Below, in pieces: positions 27,768 to 35,057 of a stretch of 64,000 nt of DNA (position 1 is its first letter; the number at the start of each line of letters is the position of its first letter). Source of the DNA: Burkholderiales bacterium (GTDB taxonomy: Bacteria > Pseudomonadota > Gammaproteobacteria > Burkholderiales > WYBJ01); assembly GCA_022841915.1 (NCBI GenBank), contig JALHQN010000013.1, forward strand, positions 62,001-126,000, written 5' to 3'. The position numbers and the translations under genes are program-made. The notes under the pieces were generated by a model that saw nothing but the letters and a program-made list of their open reading frames with translations, made no database searches and had not been told where the DNA came from.

Positions 27768-29384
27768 ATGTACGAAAAAGAAAGCTTCAGGGAGTACTTG
27801 GACCGGCTGCGCGACAAGAACCAGCTCGCGGACATCCGAGAGCCGGTCGATAGTCGCCATATTGCGACGCTGGTCGATCAGAGCGACAAGGCGCTCATGT
27901 TCCACCAAGTGCTGGGCTACGACATGCCCGTGGTGTCCGGACTGATCCGGTCGAGCGAGCGCATGGCGATCGGCATGGGCGTCGAGCGCTACGCCGACAT
28001 CGAGCACCGTTTGACGAACGCGCTCGCAAAGCCGATTCAGCCCAAGTATGTGGAAACCAGTCGCGCCCGCGAAGTGACGCGAGTGGGCGACGACGTCGAT
28101 CTCTTCGATCTGCCGGTGCCGATGTCTTCGGTGCTCGACGGCGGTCCGATGATCACCGCGGGTATCACGATTGCGCGCGATGGCCAGGGCGGCCTCAATG
28201 CGGGCATTTACCGCTACATCTTGAAAGAGCGCAACCTCACGGGCATCGATATCGTCACGCCCAACAACATGCGCGCGCTCGCCTGGAAGGCGTACGAGGA
28301 GCAGCGTCCGCTGCCGATTTCGATCTCCATCGGCACGCACCCCTTCGAGTTCATGGCCTCGGGCTATCGGGCGCCCGCGGGCGTGGACGAGATCTGCATC
28401 GCGGGCGGGCTGCGCGGGGCGCCGACCGAACTGGCCATGTGCGAGACCATCGACGTGCCCCATATCGCCGACGCCGAGATCGTGATCGAAGCCGAGATCC
28501 TGCCGACGGGCTGGACCTGGCCCGAGGGCCGCTTCGGCGAGTTCACCTGGCTCATGGGTGCGCTGCACTGGAATCCGCTGGTGCGCGTGAAGGCGATCTC
28601 GCATCGGAAGAATCCGATCTACTACAACCTTCACATGCCGTGGGAAGTCGCGTGGCTGATGATACCCACGCGCTGGTCGCAGTTGCGTACCGCGCTCAAG
28701 GCGGCCGGCATTCAGGTGAAGGACATCAACGTCACGCTGGGCGGCATCGGCGCCTGGCACGTCATCATCTCGATCAAGAAGTCGGCCGGCGAAGGCAAGA
28801 ACGCGCTGCTGGCCGCCCTCTCGGTGAGCGACATCAAGCATGCCGTCGTGGTCGACGATGACATCGATGTCTACAACCCGATCGACGTCGAGTGGGCCAT
28901 TGCGACTCGGGTGCAGGGCGACCGCGATGTCTTCGTCATTTCCGGTGCCCGCACCAAGCCGCTCGATCCCAGCCTGCCGGTGATGCCCGCGGGTGTCGTG
29001 CCCACCGGCGCCAAGGTCGGCATCGATGCCACCATCCCGGAGAATATCCCGCGCGAGCGCTACGAGCGGATCAGCTATGCGTATGCCGACAAAGTGAAGC
29101 TCGCGAACTACAAGCTCCAGGAGGCGGCGGTGCAGGCCGGCGGGCGCAGGCCCCAGCCCGATCAGGTGGCTGCCCTGGCAGAGCGCATCCTCAAGATGAT
29201 CGGCGAGAAGCCTCTCTACTACGCGCAGGTGATCGACGCTTTCCCGGATGAGCCGCTGCAGGCGATCACGCGTGCGTTCGGCAAGCTGCACGCCGACGAA
29301 AAGCTCTGGCAGGACAAGGAAGGCCGCATGTGCGTGCGCGGTTCGAAGTTTGCCGCCATCCCGCCGGGTCAGGGCGGGCGCTGA
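27768..29384 (+). CDS. UbiD-family decarboxylase
   Basis: 538-aa prenylated-FMN-dependent decarboxylase. Family landmarks: RYADIEHRL, DLPVPMSSVLDGGPMIT, NAGIYRYILKERNLTGIDI, PFEFMASGYRAPAGVDEICIAGGL, the glutamate-rich EAEILPTGWTWPEGRFGEF containing the catalytic Glu region, and the C-terminal KVGIDAT. Members (de)carboxylate aromatic or alpha,beta-unsaturated acids. No UbiX partner gene is in the window, so prFMN must be supplied from elsewhere. The divergent Bug receptor suggests a catabolic rather than ubiquinone role. Confidence 0.92.
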   Translation: MYEKESFREYLDRLRDKNQLADIREPVDSRHIATLVDQSDKALMFHQVLGYDMPVVSGLIRSSERMAIGMGVERYADIEHRLTNALAKPIQPKYVETSRAREVTRVGDDVDLFDLPVPMSSVLDGGPMITAGITIARDGQGGLNAGIYRYILKERNLTGIDIVTPNNMRALAWKAYEEQRPLPISISIGTHPFEFMASGYRAPAGVDEICIAGGLRGAPTELAMCETIDVPHIADAEIVIEAEILPTGWTWPEGRFGEFTWLMGALHWNPLVRVKAISHRKNPIYYNLHMPWEVAWLMIPTRWSQLRTALKAAGIQVKDINVTLGGIGAWHVIISIKKSAGEGKNALLAALSVSDIKHAVVVDDDIDVYNPIDVEWAIATRVQGDRDVFVISGARTKPLDPSLPVMPAGVVPTGAKVGIDATIPENIPRERYERISYAYADKVKLANYKLQEAAVQAGGRRPQPDQVAALAERILKMIGEKPLYYAQVIDAFPDEPLQAITRAFGKLHADEKLWQDKEGRMCVRGSKFAAIPPGQGGR

Positions 29385-29394
29385 TTGTGCGCAA

Positions 29395-29426
29395 GGCAAG
29401 GGGGGAGGACCGCCCTTGCCTTTCTG
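29395..29426 (+). terminator. Rho-independent terminator after the UbiD gene
   Basis: GGCAAGGG (29395-29402) pairs with CCCTTGCC (29413-29420) over a 10-nt loop, followed by TTTCTG. It starts 10 bp after the UbiD stop and lies between convergent genes, so it may stop both transcripts. Confidence 0.6.
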
Positions 29427-29435
29427 TCGGGGTGG

Positions 29436-30461
29436 TCAACCGAAGCGTCTGCGCATCTCGCGGGCGCCCTCGACCATCGCGCGCATCTTGCCGAAGGCGA
29501 TTTCACGCGGCAGGTACTTCATGCCGCAGTCGGGTGCGACGATGATGTCCTCGGCGGCGACGTAGGGCAGTGCGGCCTCGATGCGTTGAACCACCGTCTC
29601 GGGCGACTCGATCGTCATGGCGCTCAGATCGATCACCCCGAGCAGGATCTTCTTGCCAGTCAGGCCCCTCAAGGTCGAGCAGTCCAGCCGCGGCTGCGCC
29701 GTCTCGAGCGAGACCTGGCGGCACGTGCAGTCGCGCAGGTCGTCCAGGAATGCGTACCGGTTCGGCTTGTTCGAGCCGACCATCGCGGCGTACCCGAAGC
29801 ACATGTGGACCACGGTGGTGCCCTCGATGCCCGCCAGCGCACGATTGAGCGCTTTGACCGCATAGCGGCGGGCCTTGTCCGGCTGGGCTTGCATGTACGG
29901 TTCGTCGATCTGCACGATGTCGGCGCCCGCGGCGAATAGATCGCGGATCTCCTCGTTCACCGCCTCGGCATAGGCCATGGCGACCTGCTCCTCGTCGCCG
30001 TAGTAGTCGTCTTGCGCCAGTTGGGTCATCGTGAAGGGGCCAGGCAGGGTGATCTTCGCCAACCGTCGGGTGTGCGCCCGCAGGAACGCCATGTCTTCGA
30101 CTTCGACCGGGCGGCGTCGGGTGATGGGGCCCACGATCCTGGGCACGGACACCGGCCGACCGCCGCGGCTCAGGGTCGTGCCCGCCTGCTCGATGTCGAT
30201 GCCGTCGAGCGCGGTGGCGAAGCGGTTGAAGTAGCTCTCGCGCCGGATCTCTCCGTCGGTGATGATGTCGAGGCCCGCTTCTTCCTGCGCGCGGATGGCC
30301 AGCAAGGTGGCGTCACGCTGCGCTTCGGCGAGATAGGCCTCGGGGATGCGCCAGAGATGCTTCGCGCGCACCCGCGGCACCGTATGACCGGCAAGCTGCG
30401 CTCGGTCGATCAGCCAATCCGGCTGAGGGTAGCTGCCTACCAGTGATACCGGAAAAAGCAT
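29436..30461 (-). CDS. MetE C-terminal-type (cobalamin-independent) methyltransferase
   Basis: 341-aa protein equal to the catalytic C-terminal barrel of MetE and lacking the N-terminal half. It has an SYPQP opening, GEIRRESYF, IDEPYMQ and zinc-ligand motifs VHMCFGY (His and Cys), SLETAQP (Glu) and APDCGMKY (Cys). Such short homologs use small methyl donors or take part in catabolic C-S chemistry instead of normal methionine synthesis; metH in this window already covers that step. The start ATG at 30461 has an AGGAA site. It follows a Bug receptor gene on the same strand (72 bp). Confidence 0.85.
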   Translation of the reverse strand: MLFPVSLVGSYPQPDWLIDRAQLAGHTVPRVRAKHLWRIPEAYLAEAQRDATLLAIRAQEEAGLDIITDGEIRRESYFNRFATALDGIDIEQAGTTLSRGGRPVSVPRIVGPITRRRPVEVEDMAFLRAHTRRLAKITLPGPFTMTQLAQDDYYGDEEQVAMAYAEAVNEEIRDLFAAGADIVQIDEPYMQAQPDKARRYAVKALNRALAGIEGTTVVHMCFGYAAMVGSNKPNRYAFLDDLRDCTCRQVSLETAQPRLDCSTLRGLTGKKILLGVIDLSAMTIESPETVVQRIEAALPYVAAEDIIVAPDCGMKYLPREIAFGKMRAMVEGAREMRRRFG

Positions 30462-30533
30462 GGCGTGTTCCTGTGCGGACGATGAGACGTCCGGCATCGC
30501 GCAGCCGTCTCGATCGCTGCGCAGTGAGATCGG

Positions 30534-31505
30534 TTAGAGGCTGATGCCGATTTCCTTGAAGACCTTGGTCCACATCGCCTGTTCCTTCTGGATGAAGGCG
30601 CCGAATTCCTTCGGCGTATTGGTCGAGGGCTCCAGGCCGCGAGTCTTGAGCTGATCGGCGAACGTCGCGTCCCGGTGCATCTCCACGACGGCAGTGTTCC
30701 AGCGCTGGATGATGGGGGCGGGCGTTTTCGCGGGTGCCAGCAGGCCGAACCATTGAATGACCTCGAACCCGGGGAAGCCCGATTCGGCCACGGTCGGCAC
30801 CTCCGGGATGGCGCTCGAACGTTGCAGGCCCGTGACGGCAACGCCGCGGATCTTGCCTGCCCGCATGTGGGGCAGCGAAGTCGATATCGCCCCGATCAGG
30901 AATTGCACATGCCCGCCGACGACGTCGGTGATGGCCGGCCCGGCACCCTTGTAAGGCACGTGTATCCATTCGAAGCCGGCGCGATGGCGCAGCAATTCAC
31001 CGGCGATGTGCGAGGCCGTTGCCGTGCCGTTCGAGGCATACGAAAGCTGTTTCGGCCTGCTCTTCGCGTAATCGATCAACTCCTTGACCGTACGCACCGG
31101 CACGGCGCCATGAGCGACGATGATGTTGGGGATGAGTGTCGTGAGCGTGATCGGCGCGAAATCCCGCTGGGGGTGATAGGGCAGGTTCTTCTGCAGCACG
31201 GGGCCAGTGGCGAAGGTGCTCGAACTGCCGAACAGGACGGTGTAGCCGTCCGGCGCCCCGCGCGAAGCGATCTCCGTACCGATCACGCCGCCTGCGCCTG
31301 AACGGTTGTCGACGATCACCTGTTGGCGCCATTGCTCGGTCAGGCGCTGTGCGATCTGGCGAGCGACCAAGTCGGCGGCGCCGCCTGACGGAAAGGCCAC
31401 CACCAAACGAACCGGCTTTTCCGGGTAGGATTGCGCCTGCACGATGGCTGGTTGAAGAACGAGGGCCAGCACAGCTGCGCCGACGAGGGTCGATTGCTTG
31501 GACAT
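30534..31505 (-). CDS. Bug-family (TctC-like) periplasmic binding protein
   Basis: 323-aa Bug receptor: signal peptide to about 24 (PAIVQAQS), opening YPEKPVRLVVAFPSGGAADLVAR, and central YKGAGPAITDVVGGHVQ. It is the upstream gene of a likely two-gene unit with the MetE-type methyltransferase, so the captured ligand may be its methyl donor or acceptor. This link is by position alone. Confidence 0.93.
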   Translation of the reverse strand: MSKQSTLVGAAVLALVLQPAIVQAQSYPEKPVRLVVAFPSGGAADLVARQIAQRLTEQWRQQVIVDNRSGAGGVIGTEIASRGAPDGYTVLFGSSSTFATGPVLQKNLPYHPQRDFAPITLTTLIPNIIVAHGAVPVRTVKELIDYAKSRPKQLSYASNGTATASHIAGELLRHRAGFEWIHVPYKGAGPAITDVVGGHVQFLIGAISTSLPHMRAGKIRGVAVTGLQRSSAIPEVPTVAESGFPGFEVIQWFGLLAPAKTPAPIIQRWNTAVVEMHRDATFADQLKTRGLEPSTNTPKEFGAFIQKEQAMWTKVFKEIGISL

Positions 31506-31807
31506 AGGTCGTGCTTTCGTAACGAACTAAAGACGCTCGATTGTAGCCTCAAGCCCCGCCTGCGTGAGACACGGGTAGAGGGGGAGGAGCGCGGCGAGCC
31601 CCATGCGAGCGACGGTCAGGTTGGCAACGAACTGTGCGCTGCGTTGCCTGTCACCCGAATCGTGAACATGTGCTTCATGCCGGCCTCGAATGCGCCGTAC
31701 ACGGCGCACCATCGAGCGACGGCGACCTATACAATAATCAGGCCGTCGACGCAGCCGTCGGCGGCTCTATGCCCTCATCCGTACATCGCCGAACCGAAGG
31801 TCGTCTC
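31506..31807. other. Divergent intergenic region
   Basis: 300 bp between the Bug gene and the DUF2237 gene. It carries a short AT-rich stretch (CCTATACAATAATCA near 31726-31740), which could be a -10 region for the rightward gene. I see no gene or repeat in the rest. Confidence 0.35.
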
Positions 31808-32191
31808 ATGAACGAGTCCGTGCTGGAAGAGAAAAACGTCTTGGGCGGTCCTTTGCTCGCTTGCAGTTACGCACCGCTCACCGGGTATTTTCGCGACGGG
31901 TGCTGCAGCACACAAGGCGAAGCGGGTGTGGCTCACTTGGTCTGCGTGAAAGTGACTGCCGAGTTCCTGCAGTTTTCATTCGAGCGCGGCAACGACCTCG
32001 GCACACCGCGACCCGAGTTACGCTTTCGCGGACTGAAGCCTGGCGACCGCTGGTGCCTGCACGTGCTGCGCTTCGTCGAAGCCCTCGAAGCCGACAAGGC
32101 GCCGCGGGTGGTGCTCGCATCCACGCATGCCGAGGTGTTGAAGTACGTTGCGCTGGAAGACCTCAAGCGCTGTGCCCTCGACATGCAGTGA
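31808..32191 (+). CDS. DUF2237 family protein
   Basis: 127-aa Cys-containing soluble protein matching the DUF2237 pattern: NVLGGPLLACS at the start, FRDGCCST, HLVCVKVTAEFLQFS, RGNDLGTPRPELRF and the conserved LKPGDRWCLHVLRFVEAL. Family members occur widely in proteobacteria and lack an assigned function. The conserved Cys set suggests metal binding or redox. It converges with the acyltransferase-like gene 36 bp away. Confidence 0.88.
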   Translation: MNESVLEEKNVLGGPLLACSYAPLTGYFRDGCCSTQGEAGVAHLVCVKVTAEFLQFSFERGNDLGTPRPELRFRGLKPGDRWCLHVLRFVEALEADKAPRVVLASTHAEVLKYVALEDLKRCALDMQ

Positions 32192-32227
32192 CCGCTGGCG
32201 CCGCGAGCGGCGCTCGGAGGGGCGCGC

Positions 32228-33019
32228 TCAGCTTCGCAGGGCGAGCGTACGTGCAATGTTCTGCAGCAGGCAGGCCTCTTCGTCCGGCGTCAAAACGAAC
32301 GCGTAGAACGACTTGTTCGACGGGATTCTGCAGCCGCCGAGATGCCGCACTTCCTCGGCGCATACCGCGAGATCTTTGTGCAGCAGAACGGCCGGAGCGC
32401 AGACACGAGGGCAGGTCCGCTCCTCGCCGATCGCGTGGAAGCCGAGCTTTCTGCGGTAGAAGAGCGCATGACGCGGATTGACTTCGATGAACAGGTCGCT
32501 GGCCTGGAAAACTCGAAATGCGAAGGCGAAGCCGACGTGAAACAGCGACGCCAGCGCCTCCTTGCTGCTCCCGTCGCCGTCCATCGCGAGTCGCGTGAAT
32601 TCGCACACTCGCGCGCCGCCGCGGCGATAGGGGCCGATCTCGCTGGCATAGAGTTCCTCGGCATTGAGGCCGCGGTGGTCGCCCACATTGACGGTCAGCG
32701 TGCCGATTGTCCGGCCGTTGCGCAGAGCTTCGAGCGTCACGCAGCTTCGCTGCTGCGCGGGGCTATCGCGGCCGGCACTCGTGGTGACGTATCCGCGCTG
32801 GTGATACATGCGAGTCACCAGCATTTGGACTTCATCCACACGCCGCTCGTCGGTCAGGCGGATCACGAAGTCGTTTTTTTTGAGGAGGGTCTGCGCCGTG
32901 GGATCGGTTACCAGACGCAGTCGTCTGAGCGCCGGTCCGATCGAGCCGACCATTGCAGGGTGGAGAGGCGCGCGGGTACTGTACTGTGATCCCGCCGCAG
33001 GCATTGGGGTGAGAGGCAT
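32228..33019 (-). CDS. N-acyl amino acid synthase FeeM-like acyltransferase
   Basis: 263-aa GNAT-type acyltransferase. A core beta-sheet region NGRTIGTLTVNV (about 105-116) is followed by CEFTRLAMDG, then a helix-rich part with FRVFQASDLFIEVNPRHALFYRRKLGF. This last piece is characteristic of the FeeM/N-acyl amino acid synthase and autoinducer-synthase-like group, which joins a fatty-acyl chain from ACP to an amino acid. It stands alone on the minus strand. Product unknown. Confidence 0.75.
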   Translation of the reverse strand: MPLTPMPAAGSQYSTRAPLHPAMVGSIGPALRRLRLVTDPTAQTLLKKNDFVIRLTDERRVDEVQMLVTRMYHQRGYVTTSAGRDSPAQQRSCVTLEALRNGRTIGTLTVNVGDHRGLNAEELYASEIGPYRRGGARVCEFTRLAMDGDGSSKEALASLFHVGFAFAFRVFQASDLFIEVNPRHALFYRRKLGFHAIGEERTCPRVCAPAVLLHKDLAVCAEEVRHLGGCRIPSNKSFYAFVLTPDEEACLLQNIARTLALRS

Positions 33020-33231
33020 GGACAGACTCCTAGGTAGCGATGTCGACCACTCTCTGTAACGCGCGTGGCGATGAACCCGCGCCCGGAGCGGTTCGTGGGG
33101 GATGGAGCGCGTCGAATGCTACGCCCCGGTGCGCGCAAGATCTGTCCATCGCGCGCTGACTCGCTTGTAGGAATGCGCCTACATGAAGGAGACCGCGGTT
33201 GTCGAGAGGCTCTGCGGTGAGTCGCCGCCCG

Positions 33232-33582
33232 CTACTTGCGTTTGCACGCCGCGAACTCGCGGCTGCCGCCCGAGTCGAGAGAAACGCCGTCGACCTCGGC
33301 GATCAGGGTGCTGACACCGTTGCTGTAACGCTCGCCGGGCCCGGCCGCGAGCCGATCCAGGCGAAATTCCCTGTCCGGGTAGATGACCCAGACCGATTTG
33401 TTGTCGGGGGCGTAACGCAGCAACAGTTGCTTGCCCTGAGCGCAGGCATGCTCCACCGCTCCTTCGGGCAAACGTCGGGGCTGCTCCCCGTCCGAGCGGG
33501 CGAACGGCCACCAGCCGCCTCCGCAGCCAGTCATCACCGCGCTCATCGCGACTACGATCGTAAGGGTCCATCCGGATTTCAT
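33232..33582 (-). CDS. MliC-like lipoprotein
   Basis: 116-aa predicted lipoprotein: signal peptide with a lipobox (MTGC, Cys about 19), then a small beta domain with ACAQGKQLLLRYAPDNKSVWVIYPDREFRL and a C-terminal Cys. The spaced Cys pair and YPDR-like strands resemble the MliC (membrane-bound lysozyme inhibitor) fold, but the match is partial. The ATG at 33582 has a GGAG site. It follows ugd on the same strand's upstream side and may be unrelated to it. Confidence 0.65.
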   Translation of the reverse strand: MKSGWTLTIVVAMSAVMTGCGGGWWPFARSDGEQPRRLPEGAVEHACAQGKQLLLRYAPDNKSVWVIYPDREFRLDRLAAGPGERYSNGVSTLIAEVDGVSLDSGGSREFAACKRK

Positions 33583-33611
33583 CGTTTTCTCCAGCAAGTC
33601 GGCGCCGCGCG

Positions 33612-34934
33612 TCAGTTGCGGCCTATGGCAAAGTATTCGAAGCCCAGCTCACGCATCCGCTTCGGATCGTAGAGGTTGCGTCCGTCGAAGACCACGGGTG
33701 CCTTGAGAAGTCGTCGCATCGCGTCGAAATCGGGGCTGCGGAATTCCTTCCACTCGGTAATGATGACCAATGCATCGGCACCCTCGAGTCCACCCAGGGT
33801 CGAAGCGGCAAAGGAGACTCTCGCGTCGTCACGGTAGAGCGCTTGCGCCTGTCCGATCGCAGCCGGATCGTAGGCGATCACCTCGGCGCCCCGCGCGAGC
33901 AGGCCGCTGATGAGCACACGGCTGGGTGCTTCTCGCATGTCGTCCGTGCCGGGCTTGAAAGCAAGCCCCCATAAGGCGAATTTGAGTCCGTCCAACTGCT
34001 CCCCGAAGCGGCTGCGCACCTTATCGAGTATACGTTGCTTCTGCAGCCGATTGACCTTGTCGGCGGCATCGACGATCGTGAGCTGAGCGCCGTATTCGCC
34101 GGCGGTATGCGCCAGCGCCTGGATGTCTTTCGGGAAGCAGGAGCCGCCATAACCGGCGCCCGCATAGAGGAAGTGGGAGCCGATACGACGGTCGGCGCCC
34201 ATGCCATGGCGCACCGATTCGATGTCCGCACCGAGCTTCTCGGCCAGATTGGCAAGCTCGTTCATGAACGAGATGCGGGTCGCGAGCATCGCGTTGGCGG
34301 CGTACTTGGTGAGCTCGGCCGAGCGGGTATCCATGACCAGCATGCGATCGCGATTCCTCAGCACCGCTTCGTAGAGCTCGCGCATCACCTGGGTCGCCCG
34401 CGGATCGGAGCTGCCGACGATGATGCGGTCGGGGCGCATGAAGTCATCGATGGCAGCGCCTTGCTTGAGGAACTCCGGTTTCGAGACCACGGAGAAGGGG
34501 ATATCGCAGTTTCGCAGTCGCAGTTCCTGCTCGATGGTTGCCCGGACGCGCTCGCTGGTTCCGACCGGCACGGTCGACTTGTTCACGACGACCCGATAGG
34601 CGCTCATGTGCCGGCCGATGTCGCGGGCCGCAGCCAGAACGCTTCGCATGTCGGCCGAACCATCGGAACTCGGGGGCGTGCCGACGGCGAGAATCTGAAC
34701 ACTGCCGTGCGCCACGCTTTGCCGCGCATCCGTCGTGAACCGCAGTCGCCGCGAGGCCGCGTTGTGCCGGATCAACTGCTCGAGCCCGGGTTCGTGGAGC
34801 GGTATCCGGCCTTCGTTGAGCATGTCTATGCGCTGTGCATCGGTGTCCAGGCACAGCACATCGTTGCCGTGATCGGCGAAGCAGGCGGCACAGACCAGTC
34901 CGACGTATCCCGTGCCGACGATGGAGATCTTCAA
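33612..34934 (-). CDS. ugd: UDP-glucose 6-dehydrogenase
   Basis: 440-aa NAD-dependent enzyme making UDP-glucuronate for polysaccharides or envelope glycans. N-terminal Rossmann motif IVGTGYVGLV; NKSTVPVGT; central helix region; catalytic Cys in YGGSCFPKDI (about residue 260); C-terminal domain with FKPGTDDMREAPS. Full length. It starts with TTG at 34934, preceded by AGGA at proper spacing. It lies between the acyl-AMP-ligase fusion upstream and the lipoprotein downstream, all on the minus strand. Confidence 0.96.
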   Translation of the reverse strand: MKISIVGTGYVGLVCAACFADHGNDVLCLDTDAQRIDMLNEGRIPLHEPGLEQLIRHNAASRRLRFTTDARQSVAHGSVQILAVGTPPSSDGSADMRSVLAAARDIGRHMSAYRVVVNKSTVPVGTSERVRATIEQELRLRNCDIPFSVVSKPEFLKQGAAIDDFMRPDRIIVGSSDPRATQVMRELYEAVLRNRDRMLVMDTRSAELTKYAANAMLATRISFMNELANLAEKLGADIESVRHGMGADRRIGSHFLYAGAGYGGSCFPKDIQALAHTAGEYGAQLTIVDAADKVNRLQKQRILDKVRSRFGEQLDGLKFALWGLAFKPGTDDMREAPSRVLISGLLARGAEVIAYDPAAIGQAQALYRDDARVSFAASTLGGLEGADALVIITEWKEFRSPDFDAMRRLLKAPVVFDGRNLYDPKRMRELGFEYFAIGRN

Positions 34935-35057
34935 TTGACGTTCCTAAAGCGCAGCCGTGCGCCGCTGTTGTGCCGCTGCACCGAAAGCAGTTCTCGATCC
35001 TGGTGATGATGCTCGACGCGCAGACGCCACCGTGCACGGCACCCGCAGCGCCGCCGA

